Shown here one piece after another: positions 48,951-59,539 of a stretch of 64,000 bases of DNA. The DNA lies in contig NC_045130.1 in the NCBI RefSeq assembly GCF_007655135.1, positions 33,166,605 through 33,230,604 on the forward strand. Reading direction: 5' to 3'. Every line of letters begins with the position of its first letter. Position 1 is the stretch's first letter. The DNA is from Punica granatum. Taxonomy: Eukaryota; Streptophyta; Magnoliopsida; Myrtales; Lythraceae. The position numbers and the translations under genes are program-made. The notes under the pieces were generated by a model that saw only the letters and a program-made list of their open reading frames with translations, was not told the origin of the DNA and made no database searches.

Positions 48951-50258
48951 ATATTGCGGGCTTTTCATTGAGTAAACTTTGAATATTAAGAATTTGTATA
49001 TATATACAAAATATACCCAATCGCCCAATCAGATATTACAAAATCGAATACTATGCCCAATCGCCATTTAAGTTAAGTTAAATAAATGATGAGGAGAGAA
49101 TATCTTAAAAATTTGTACTTGTATTTTCAAATTAATATTTTACTATTTGTATTCATCCCCTCGTGATGCAAATAATACTGAAAATCTTGAGATCAATTTG
49201 ATTTTATATAAGCCAAAGTCTACCAATGGTAGGGTATGCGAAGAAAACCATCTCCCATTGAGGCGTTAAGGATTCCACAAAGGAAAAAAGATGGTAGCTC
49301 CTCCTCGAAGGAATCATTTTGCTTTTGTATATATATATTTTCTGGAGAATAGGTGACACGCCTTAGTAATCACTTCTGCACGTTAAAGATCTATAGTGCT
49401 ATTAACGTCAATTGATTTAAACGGTTCGATATTTATTTCTTTTAAGTAAAGTCTTGAGCTTAAATATTGTAAATGGAAAAATTTTACGAGTGAGAGAGTT
49501 TTACCTTTTAGTAGATTAATTTGGCTTAAGCTGAATTAGTCAGAACTCATTTGGCTTGAATTGAATTAGTTAGGATGCGGATCAAGAAAATGATCTAGTC
49601 CTACTAACCTGAGTCGTAGCTTGGACGTTGTGCCCAAGCTAACCCCAGGTTGGGACGGTCATTCGACGGCCATTGGACTGGAGAGACATCGTCCTAACAC
49701 GGATGAGAAAACGATAATTTTCTACTCTATGGATAAATATTATAATATATAAAAAAGTTATTTTCTGAGTATATATATCCATATTCTATTTGTGAAAATT
49801 CATCCAATGGAGAAAACCATTTAGTCGAAACAGAATAAGGGCCAGTTTGGATCACACACGAAATTCAAAAGCGTTTTCAGAAATTATTTCTATCACTCAT
49901 GCAAAGTTGACACATCTTGAGTCAGGTAATAACTCACTTTTAAGATATCTGATAGTGTATTCCACCATTTTGCTAGTTAATATTGCAACTCACAAGTTTA
50001 ATATAATGAAATAAAAATTTTATCAGTAAATAGTGGGCCGCGAGTTGTTTCACCAAGAAAGTCGAACTTAAAACTTTTTTGATTACTAAGCGGGGCGTGC
50101 GTCACCACATTATACGTCATGATAGATTTTTTTTTCCCCCTAACCTAGCCTAATAATGTAGGCAATGGTTTCTTCCAACTTGTGAGATTCGACTAGATCA
50201 ATTGAATGAGTTAAAATGATCGCCAAAGGTAAAATGATCACCAAAGGACGAGTCTAAT
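48951..50258. repeat. Tandem duplication 2, unit B
   Basis: This is a complete, uninterrupted copy of the unit seen at 45549-48950 and keeps the empty target site of the hAT-like insertion. It ends cgagtctaat like unit A. Near its end, a small extra duplication (aaaatgatcgccaaagg then aaaatgatcaccaaagg) is private to this copy. No gene is supported. Confidence 0.88.
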
Positions 50259-51783
50259 AAGGTAGGAATTAGTTTCTTCTCTGCCTTTCGAACAACCAAT
50301 CTTTTTATTTTTTCTTTTTCCCTTATGTTCATTCTTTTTTTTTTTTTTATGACAGACGAGATTTTTACAATCAAAGCATGCCATTCATGCCTGGTTTCGT
50401 GCGTTCATAAAAATTACTTCCCAAAATTTTCCAATAAAATTTGGATCTAAATCTTCTCTTTTGCATTTGTGCCAACCTCTTTTCCGCTAATCTTTTTGCC
50501 CATAATTTGGAGCCGAAGTTTTACAATGAGGCCTCCTATCTACCTATGCAAATGCAACAAAGCCAAAAATTGAGATTTGGTGTCACATCATATAAATGAA
50601 CGAGATGGGCCCAATGAACATCCCACAAAATAGAGGCCCAAAATTGGTGGGGTGGGCCCGTGTGAAATCCAACGAGATGGCGTTAACTGAAAGTGAAAGC
50701 CCGTCAACAAATAACTTAAAGGCCACTGATATTTATCCTGGAACCCCCACATTTTGATTTGTGTTTAGTTTCTCCCTAGTAGTGTAGGACCCATACTTGA
50801 GATCCAAGTTCTCACAAACGTCTAAAAATTCTCAATTTTCGATAATCTCAGTCGATCTCGTGGGTAACTCCCTTACTTTAACTAAATTATTACATATCAC
50901 AATTTTGTTATAGACTTGTAAAATACGAAGGAGCAAGATAAATAAAATAAAAAAGATTTAGTGTGATGCAGTTATATTAGATAAAATTTATACTTGCTAG
51001 AATCAGAACACGGGGTTTTGCCGCTTAGGTTTTAAGAATTGACCAATGTTAGAGTCTTTAACCAATAAACTTGATGTAACGAGGTAAAAGTAAGATATCT
51101 TATTACAAAATTCATCTTATATGATACCTAGTCGATTGAGTTTGTTAACATTTATATTGCAATATCAATATGAGATATGCGAAGCAAAGAGGACATGTAA
51201 TGGTTTGGGGATAGGTTCGCTCCTATATAGGCAAATTATAGCGAGAATTTTAAAGAGTCTGAAATATTTTTTTTTATCAATTGAAAAAAATAGAGTTGTG
51301 GGGCCAAAATGTAACAGGAAAGAACTCAAGGCAGCGAGTTGAAGTTAATCCCAAATCCCATCACGTATGCTGCTGCCCGGTAGACAAAAAAATATAGGCA
51401 TGCTGATCCTATGCGGAGACCGAGACAAACAACAAACGATCTTATTGGGTGTATTGGCGTCCCTATCCACAAGAACAATAAATCCTTATTAATTTAGTTT
51501 TTATTTTTTTGGTAATTAAAATTATAGAAAACATTACTTATGTAATTTTATTCTCCTCTATATTTTTCGAAATTCGAATTTGTATCCTCCCCTTTACAGG
51601 GTTAAAATTACTTACTACTCAACTAAGACTTCGTTGGTTTTAGTTCGAAATTAAATTGCCAAAATTCCTTATGTCAATAATTTTTTCCATTCGTAAGATA
51701 TCAAATCTAAAGATCTTCTTCTAGGAACAAACGACGGACCATTTAAATCAATTGGTATCGACGACAACATAGTCTTTAAAAAA
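50259..51783. other. Intergenic DNA, nothing recognised
   Basis: AT-rich sequence without a supported gene. The 73-codon frame at 51121-51342 has no recognisable motif. Confidence 0.5.
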
Positions 51784-52290
51784 GGGATTAATTGTCTAAA
51801 AAACACAAACTTTTCATATTTTATCATTTTAGCATGATTTTTTTTTCTTGACCTAAATATACATGAACTATTAATATGATGTCAATGTTAGCACGGTTTT
51901 CATTTTTTCGATCAGTGGGTCACAACGATAACCACCACTCGCCCAATTGGGGTTACTTTTGACGGTAAGGGTCTCCAGTGACCCCAATTAGAGGATGGTG
52001 GCTGCCGATGAGACTTTCACCACTTTCCCCTTCATTTTTTCTAGATTTTACATTTTCTTTTTCAAATTCGGGCAATAAATCCTCATCGGGGCCCACTGTC
52101 GCCTTATAATATAGCCAGTGACCTCAACTACATCAATTGGAGGGCGTGATAATAGATTCTCGTCTAAATTAACAGAAAAATTGAGTCCTGCTAGAATTGA
52201 TTCAAATTAATAGATCGCGTATTGTTAGGTCAAAAAATTCGTGCTATAATTAATAAAGCGTGAACTGTTTGTGTTTTTAGGTAATTATTC
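51784..52290. mobile_element. TIR element abutting the SUVH gene leader, about 0.5 kb
   Basis: The left end (gggattaattgtctaaaaaa, then cacaaac ... agcatga ... gacctaa) and the complement of the right end (gaataattacctaaaaacac, then aaac ... agcacga ... gacctaa) form an imperfect inverted repeat of about 70 bp. The interior (about 51900-52150) is GC-richer and carries no transposase. A broken relative lies at 18725-18800. Long imperfect TIRs suggest a Mutator-like foldback element. Flanking A-runs prevent a clear target-site call. It ends only about 30-40 bp before the inferred first exon of the SUVH gene. Confidence 0.65.
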
Positions 52291-52463
52291 AAAAAAAAGA
52301 AATAAAATAAAAAAGGAAAAACTTTTCGCTTCCTTCTCTTTTGAGACCGGGCGGCTATCCGAATTCCGAACTGTGAAGGACGCCAAAAGCAGTTCTTGTT
52401 TTTCAAAAACTGAGTTCGCCGGAAAGCTCTCGGAGCATGCAAAGGCGGTTTCTCCACAGTGTG

Positions 52464-52989
52464 GTAAGATCGCCTCCGCTTCCTCTCTTCTCTTCGCTTT
52501 CTTCTCCATGCGGGCTCGCACCCAATAGGGAAACCTTTCGGCCCAAGATTTCGTTTCATTTCTGATCTGTCGGAGCTGCTCGCGAGAGATCTCAAGCTGC
52601 TGCGAAATGATATCTCTGTCTTGAAAACTCTGCCTTTGTAGTTGAATTCGGTTATTGTGCTATCTGGGTAGCGTTTGGATGCTGGGGGAGTGAGGGAAAA
52701 CCCGGAAAGATGAGTCGGAGTTTCGGGATTCTTCGACCACCCCGCTGCGTGTTTAGCAGCGAGCTGGCTTCCACTGTTTTGCTTTGAAATTACTTCTGTT
52801 AGTTGAATTTCTTCCTTTGTTGAATGTCGGGTGAGGGGGACGACTAATTGTTCTATTTTCAAGCTTCACGACTGCTTGTACTTTGTTCTTTACAGTATGT
52901 TTTGTCTCTCTGGTTGAGGGTTTCCTTGCTTATGTTGGGCCAGTAATGATCTCTGTCTGATACGAGGATGTCTGAATTCTTGTTGCAGG
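52464..52989 (+). other. Probable 5'-leader intron of the SUVH gene
   Basis: gtg/gtaaga at 52464 is a good donor and ttgttgcag, ending at 52989, a good acceptor; the interior is T-rich. An intron in the leader with an intronless coding region is the usual layout for SUVH1/SUVH3-type genes. The 210-codon minus-strand frame at 52230-52862 runs antisense through this region and is not credible as a gene. Confidence 0.55.
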
Positions 52990-53123
52990 GAATTGATTTG
53001 TGTTAATTGTTCGATTTGTTTCTTGGGGTCCTTGTTCGAAGTTTGCTGTTGTGAGATATAAGGTTGGTTCAGCAGATTGAGGGGAGCTCTTACTTGAGAA
53101 TCCTGAAGCTGGGGGCATTTTTG

Positions 53124-55367
53124 ATGGACCGCAGTTTAGGTCGGGACTCAGGTACGAACCCTGGTTCGTATGTTGACAAGTCCAGAGTTTTAGATGTGAG
53201 GCCACTGCGATGTATTGAACCGGTTTTCCCGACTTCTAACTACGCTCCTTTTCTACCACCTCAAGCTCCTGGCTCTTTTGTTTGTCCTGGTCCTGCTGGC
53301 CCCTTTCCTCCCCCCGTTTCCTCGTTTTACCCCTACTTTGTACCTCCTGAAGCACTGAAGTTTCCTGAACAAAGCCCGCAAACTCCCATTAGACCGCGCA
53401 GTCAAAACTTGCATTTAGGGATAAACACTCCCCCAATCTCGGTAGCAGTTCCTATAAATACCTATAGAGCTCAGGAAACAACAGAGGAGGAAAATGGGGG
53501 TTCAGGGTCATCTAGGAGGACTAGTATAAAGAAGAGCAGCACATCTTACGGGGTTGGAGATGAAAATGGTCATGATGGTCAAATTCAGACTTCTCCTTAC
53601 TTGAGTAGTTTTAGCATGCATGTTGCTGAAACAAAAGATGGCAGCAAGGGTGAGAAGAAGAGGGGTAGGCCCCCAAAAAAGGCTAAAGGTAGCCCTGTTC
53701 GTATCTCCTCCCCTAATGTGGATACAGATGCTGTTGCCGAGAATATCTTGAATTCATCTGCTGCGATGGTTTTTGATACTTTTCGGCGAGCTGATGGTGA
53801 TCCCGAGTCAGTTGCCTACATTCTAAGGTTATATGATTTGCTCAGATGGAAAATAACACAAATTGAAGAATCCAAAGAGCCAGTTCCTGGTGTAACGAGA
53901 CGTCCTGACTTACGTTCAGGTACAATCTTGATGAACAAAGGCATTCGCACAAACGTCAAGAAAAGAATTGGACCAGTGCCAGGTGTTCAAGTGGGAGATT
54001 TATTTTTCGTGAGAATGGAACTTTGTTTGATAGGATTGCATGCTCCTATTATGGCCGGAATTGATTACATGGGCCTCAGACTTAGTCAAGATGAAGAGCC
54101 GGTTGCTGTTAGTATTGTTTCATCTGGAGGATATGAGGACAACATGGAAGATGGCGATGCATTAATTTACAGTGGCCAGGGTGGGAATGTCTACCGGAAA
54201 ACAAAGGAAGTGACAGACCAGAAGGGTGGGAATATATACCGGAAAACAAAGGAAGTGACAGACCAGAAGCTTGAGAGGGGTAACCTCGCTCTAGAGAAGA
54301 GTGCAAGTCGAGGGAACGAGATTAGAGTGATTCGTGGAATAAAAGATGTAGCCAACCCGACTGGGAAGGTGTATGTCTATGATGGGCTCTATAAGATCCA
54401 AGAGTCATGGGTCGACAGGGGAAAGTCGGGCTGCAACGTATTCAAGTATAAATTGGTTAGGCTCCCGGGCCAGCCAGAAGCATTCACTCTATGGAAGTCC
54501 ATTCAGCAATGGAGGGACAGCACTGCTTCTAGAGATGGGGTCATTTTGCCTGATCTCACTTCAGGGGCAGAAAGTTTTCCAGTTTCTCTCGTAAACAATG
54601 TGGATAGCGAGAAGGGGCCTGCACATTTCACATATGTAACTACTCTCAGCTGCTCACATCCCGTAAATCCACCAGAACCAGGTGCGGGTTGTAGTTGCAC
54701 TGATGGGTGCCAACCTGGTAACTTAAATTGTCCCTGTATTCAAAAGAACGGGGGGTTTCTCCCCTATACCTCAGTTGGTGTTCTTATAAACAGGATATCA
54801 ATGATTTACGAGTGTGGTGTCTCCTGCCGTTGTCTGCCTAGTTGTCGGAACCGGTTGTCCCAGAATGGTTTAAAGGTCCGCTTAGAGGTCTTCAAGACAA
54901 AGGACAGAGGCTGGGGCCTGAGATCATGGGACCCTATTAGAAGTGGAGGTTTTATATGTGAATATACTGGGGAAATGATTGATAGATCGGAGTTAGATAA
55001 GCTTAGGGTTGAGAATGAAGATGAGTATGTCTTCGACGCAACCCGTACTTACCAGCCACTTGAAGTGTTGCCTGGTGATTGTGAGGGGGTGCGGGATGTC
55101 CCTTTCCCACTAATCATCAGTTCAAGGGCAACTGGGAATGTGGCTCGATTCATGAACCATAGTTGCTCTCCAAATGTGTCTTGGCAACTGGTGACACGTG
55201 CTCATAGTAGCATGTTAGATGTTCATGTTGTTTTCTACGCACTCAGACACATTCCTCCTTTGACGGAGTTGACTTACGACTATGGGACTGTCCAGCCAGA
55301 AAACGAAGGCCAACGGCAGAAAGTTTGCCTGTGTGGTTCAAGCAAATGCAGAGGTTATTTCTACTAA
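53124..55367 (+). CDS. SUVH1: SUVH1/SUVH3-like SET-domain methylated-DNA reader / H3K9 methyltransferase family protein
   Basis: This intronless gene encodes 747 residues. The start at 53124 (MDRSLG) was chosen because the family begins M-E/D-R-S-L-G; an in-frame ATG 60 nt upstream exists. In order: a Pro-rich N-terminus; an AT-hook RGRPPKK at 180-186; an SRA/YDG domain from about 283 to 460, with YDG at 419-421, which binds methylated cytosine; a Cys-rich pre-SET from about 511 to 595; a SET domain with GWG at 596-598 and NHSC at 678-681; and a post-SET CxC-x4-C (C735, C737, C742). SUVH proteins act in the nucleus. Most write H3K9 methylation, while the SUVH1/SUVH3 branch is known to promote expression near methylated DNA. 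A 15-residue unit is duplicated in the SRA (353-367 and 368-382), which helps make the protein longer than the roughly 670 residues usual for the branch. SUVH1 versus SUVH3 orthology is not resolved. Confidence 0.93.
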   Translation: MDRSLGRDSGTNPGSYVDKSRVLDVRPLRCIEPVFPTSNYAPFLPPQAPGSFVCPGPAGPFPPPVSSFYPYFVPPEALKFPEQSPQTPIRPRSQNLHLGINTPPISVAVPINTYRAQETTEEENGGSGSSRRTSIKKSSTSYGVGDENGHDGQIQTSPYLSSFSMHVAETKDGSKGEKKRGRPPKKAKGSPVRISSPNVDTDAVAENILNSSAAMVFDTFRRADGDPESVAYILRLYDLLRWKITQIEESKEPVPGVTRRPDLRSGTILMNKGIRTNVKKRIGPVPGVQVGDLFFVRMELCLIGLHAPIMAGIDYMGLRLSQDEEPVAVSIVSSGGYEDNMEDGDALIYSGQGGNVYRKTKEVTDQKGGNIYRKTKEVTDQKLERGNLALEKSASRGNEIRVIRGIKDVANPTGKVYVYDGLYKIQESWVDRGKSGCNVFKYKLVRLPGQPEAFTLWKSIQQWRDSTASRDGVILPDLTSGAESFPVSLVNNVDSEKGPAHFTYVTTLSCSHPVNPPEPGAGCSCTDGCQPGNLNCPCIQKNGGFLPYTSVGVLINRISMIYECGVSCRCLPSCRNRLSQNGLKVRLEVFKTKDRGWGLRSWDPIRSGGFICEYTGEMIDRSELDKLRVENEDEYVFDATRTYQPLEVLPGDCEGVRDVPFPLIISSRATGNVARFMNHSCSPNVSWQLVTRAHSSMLDVHVVFYALRHIPPLTELTYDYGTVQPENEGQRQKVCLCGSSKCRGYFY
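54180..54269 (+). repeat. In-frame 45-bp tandem duplication in the SUVH SRA domain
   Basis: Copies at 54180-54224 and 54225-54269 differ at two bases, in one codon (GTC versus ATA). Each encodes GGN-V/I-YRKTKEVTDQK. Confidence 0.95.
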
Positions 55368-56795
55368 CCGAAACAGCCCTGAACTATGAATGGGTCTTAA
55401 GGTCTGGGTAAGGAACTTTCTGTCTCTGATCGCGCTTTCTTCGAACAAGGTCGATTATCTGTACTCTAAATTCCTGGGTTATACACTCGACTTGATGGAT
55501 TGCTGACTAGGAGGAATGATCATAAGGTCCTGCAACGATCAAAGAAGTATGAAATTATCAAATTGATGTTATGTTAGTGAATAAATTGTGCAGGTTGCTC
55601 TACCCCAGTAATCGCGACTCCTGAAACTAATCAATGCCAATGGAAAATCCATTTTCCTGATATAGTTTAGTTTTATAAGTAGTCATTGGAGCAGGAATGA
55701 ATGGTAGGATGTTCAAGCACTCGTTCGTTTGTTCTCAACTCTGTTTGCTGTGTTTCTCAAAAAATAGTGGATTTTTCTTGCAGGCAAATCTTGAGCGGGC
55801 GGCGCTGTTACTGGAAGCGAGGCAATTCAGCATGGCCAAGTTTTGTAAAGTGCCGTGGAACAAGAATCAGGACAACTACTTGATATGACTGGGAAAACAT
55901 CGTATAGTGTCTTCTGAAAGTGCACACACACACACACACACACAGAGACAGCAAAGGAAGCAACAGGAGTTCAATCTATTGCAGCAAAGAACAATAGACT
56001 AACATACACCAGCAAACTCGAAATACAGATAACTTTGTTTTTGTGGATTTTTGACAGCGATAGCGCAGCTTTAGGAGAACAGTGTGAGTCGTAGTGTTCT
56101 CGACAGAATTCTCAATGAATCAAATGCCTTTCCCTTTCCTAGTTGGTTACATTCCAAGTGTCCTGAACTGCTCCGCCGTTCAATTTCATCTTTGATGTTT
56201 CTTGTTTGAGTAGTTCGGTATTCCGGATCAGTGGGATCGCAAGTGTTGAATGTGTTGTGTCCCATTCGGGAATATCAACATGGTGTATGATCAGAGAGAA
56301 ATGTATTACAACATTGTACATGAGTGGATGTTCATTGTGAGTGAGAGATTGCGAGCTTGGTTGAAGTAACCACTCATGTGATAAGCCGAGCCGAGTCCAT
56401 AACCCAACAGTTTGCCGATATTTTGGAATCGAACCGATGCCCGGTGTCTACGCTGAACTTTGAGAAGGCCCACAGAACTACTATGGATTTCAGGAAGCAT
56501 CATTGAGAAGAATCAACTGCAAGGGAAGGGAGGCCACAAGCTTTTCCTTGCCAGGTGGCATTATCAGGACCAATCAGCAATCGGACAGGCCTATGGCATG
56601 CCGCCACTTGTCGTCCCTCATTCGGACCAACAGATTTCGTTGGATGGAACGCAATCCAATCACTGGCAGAGCAAGACAGAAAATCCGACAGCTGACGGCT
56701 CACCTTATCCCTCCCTCCCCCGCCTTATATCCTCAGCTTCCAACGGCTCACTGGTAGCCAGTGGACGCCCAAACCAAGAACGGAGCTCTGCATCA
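55368..56795. other. SUVH 3' region and CRD1 promoter
   Basis: The first part is the SUVH 3' untranslated region. A splice-acceptor-like ttcttgcag near 55783 precedes a 30-codon open stretch and might be an alternative 3' exon, but this is weak. A (CA)n tract lies at 55922-55944. The last 250 bp before the CRD1 start contain a CCAAT box (accaat, about 56569) and a GGATAAG-type I-box on the minus strand near 56703-56709; I-boxes are common in light-regulated plant genes. Confidence 0.45.
55922..55944. repeat. (CA)n microsatellite
   Basis: About eleven CA units. Confidence 0.9.
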
Positions 56796-59040
56796 ATGGC
56801 GGCAGAAATGGCCCTCCTGAAGCCCATCTCCAAGTTCTCAGCCTCCTCTAGGCTGAACCGCATGTGGGCTTCTTCGCCCTCCCGCAGGTTCAATGTAGTG
56901 AGGATGATGTCGGCCACGGCGCAGCCTGCCGCCCCGCAGAGGCCGAGCAAGAAAGGCAACAAGAAGGAGATCAAGGAGACCCTGCTCGCGCCGAGGTTCT
57001 ACACGACGGACTTCGACGAGATGGAGATGCTGTTCAACGCCGAGATCAACAAGAACCTCAACCAGGACGAGTTCGTGGCCCTGCTGCAGGAATTCAAGAC
57101 TGATTACAACCAGACCCACTTCGTCCGGAACAAGGAGTTCAAGGAGGCCGCCGACAAGATGCAGGGCCCCCTTCGCGGCATCTTCGTCGAGTTCCTTGAG
57201 CGGTCCTGCACCGCCGAGTTCTCCGGGTTCCTCCTCTATAAGGAGCTCGGAAGGAGGCTTAAGGTATAACACTGATCCTTTCGCATTGATTGTCTGTGAA
57301 AATTTCAATCATTTTTCAACTTCCCTTACTGGGATTGCTCTGTTTTTCTTGGAATTTGTTTGCTCGGGATTGGGATTCGACTTGTGTGAGCATTGCCTGT
57401 AATTTGTAGTTCTGGGTAACTTTCAGTTGCGCTGCTTACATTACGCAGCTGTTGAGTGGTTAAATCAGTACATTTATGTGCAAATTTCTCACTTTCTCGG
57501 CAAGTTAGTGTCTGTTGAGCTCACTGCCTGTTAGTCTTTATGATCGGCTTTCTTTTCGGGTCTGATTTTACACAGAAGAAGCTTTAGGTACAAAGATCAT
57601 TGGTGTTTCTGAGGGATTTTATTTTTTTTCCCCCTTGCAACAGATTAGGGACGAGTTTGAAAGTTACACTAGATCAGTTCTTGACCTGTTTCTATGGCTC
57701 TTACTTTGCAGAAAACCAACCCAGTGGTGGCTGAGATATTCTCGCTCATGTCTCGGGACGAAGCAAGGCATGCTGGGTATGTAGTAAACGATAAAGCTCC
57801 CGTTACAATCTTGAAGCAGCACTGATCGACTGATCTAGAAGCTTTAAGCTGATACACGAGCGCTATCTATTACAGGTTCTTGAACAAGGGGTTATCGGAT
57901 TTCAACCTGGCGCTGGACTTGGGGTTCCTCACCAAGGCGAGGAAGTACACCTTCTTCAAGCCTAAGTTCATCTTCTATGCAACCTATCTGTCGGAGAAGA
58001 TCGGGTACTGGAGGTACATTACGATCTACAGGCACCTCAAGGAGAACCCCGAGTACCAGCTTTACCCCATCTTCAAATACTTTGAGAACTGGTGCCAGGA
58101 TGAGAACCGCCATGGGGACTTCTTCTCCGCCCTTCTCAAGGCCCAGCCCCAGTTCCTCAATGATTGGAAGGCCAAGCTCTGGTCCCGCTTCTTCTGCCTC
58201 TCGGTAAATCTCTTTTACTGCCCATATCTGACTTACTGAACTCGGTCTACCGATTGATGAGAGCTGCTTTTCTAGACCTCAATCATTGCTGGTGCCGTCG
58301 AAGTTGATATAGGCTATTCTTTCCATGAGATGTGTCTGTTCTGTAGGGGCCTTCGATCTGATATAGAACTGTGATGCAGGTTTACGTGACGATGTACCTC
58401 AACGATTGTCAGAGGACAGCTTTCTATGAAGGCATTGGGCTTGACACTAAGGAATTCGACATGCATGTGATTATTGAGGTAAGCTGCTATACTTCAGCTG
58501 CTATTGCCATGAACTCACAACCAACGCAATGATAACAGCATAAGCCTGTTGCTGTTCATGCCATGTTAAGTATCACAAAGCCCATAATAATTAAGAATCA
58601 TTCGACTCAATTAATTTCTTTCGACCGTGATCTTTGGTAGATTTCCCGTTAAGGCCAATTATTGTACATGCGACTAGTTTCTATAGTCAATTGCATTACT
58701 GCATTTAGTTTAATTTCCAAATCTGGGATCAGAATCAATGTTCAGGTGAATGGAAATTCTCACTTTTTGTTTGCAGACAAACCGCACTACAGCAAGGATC
58801 TTCCCTGCAGTGCTCGACGTTGAGAACCCTGAATTCAAGAGGAAGTTAGATCGAATGGTAGAGATTAACGAGAAGCTGATGGCGGTTGGTAAAACTGAGG
58901 ACATTCCCCTGGTGAAGAACCTGAAGAGGGTCCCGCTTATCGCTGCTTTGGTTTCAGAACTCATTGCTGCATATTTGATGCCGCCTGTGGAGTCTGGTTC
59001 CGTCGATTTTGCGGAATTTGAACCCCAGCTTGTGTACTAA
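56796..59040 (+). CDS. CRD1: Magnesium-protoporphyrin IX monomethyl ester (oxidative) cyclase, chloroplastic
   Basis: This is the di-iron subunit (AcsF, also CHL27) that forms the fifth ring of chlorophyll, converting Mg-protoporphyrin IX monomethyl ester to divinyl protochlorophyllide with O2 at plastid membranes. Five exons (56796-57263, 57712-57776, 57876-58203, 58380-58478, 58777-59040) join in frame to 407 residues, the normal length. A chloroplast transit peptide is likely over the first 36-40 residues (Ser- and Arg-rich, few acidic). Di-iron ligand motifs are present: Glu-rich [13 protein letters not shown] (133-145), EARH (E173, H176) and ENRH (E254, H257). The C-terminus ends [10 protein letters not shown]. 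The start was chosen at the first Met of the transit peptide; the open frame upstream in the same phase is non-conserved leader. The gene runs in the same direction as SUVH and is convergent with SIP2-1. Confidence 0.96.
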
Positions 59041-59539
59041 TTTGGCCTCTTTATGGAGAATCTGGCGATTCCATGGTTGAGTTTAGAGTTCTGGAGCGAA
59101 GAATGCTCATGATAAAAGATTTGTAAAATTGGGTCATCAAATTCGTAGGGAGAGAGTTTGTACTTATTGTGATACTAGAGCATCTTCTTTCGAGTAAATC
59201 GACTTTCCTTCCTTTACAGATATTAACTTAGATCACAAGATGAATCGTCTAACCTTATACCTTGCGTATGAGACAGGATATCGTATGCAACATATGTTTC
59301 TGGGATCCTAACCCGATTTTATCAGGTCTCAACTAGATCTTTTGGAAGAGATAGTCAGAAATCCGATCAGCTTCTGATGGTAAGGTAATTGTGATGACCA
59401 TTACGAGAGACTGGAGGACGAAGCCAATCAACAACAATTAGAGTTTGTATTCTGAACAATTTACATACAAGATAAACTGAAATTTCCTAAACCTGACTGA
59501 TTGGTTTTGGCCTACACGAAAAGCTTACATCATTGTACT

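Noticed and set aside
52230..52862. 210-codon minus-strand open frame
   Set aside because: It lies antisense to the SUVH leader and leader intron, has Lys/Arg- and Phe-rich low-complexity content and no known motif.
55697..55888. 63-codon open frame after the SUVH stop
   Set aside because: Probably 3' untranslated sequence; a splice-acceptor-like site is present but no conserved protein segment is seen.
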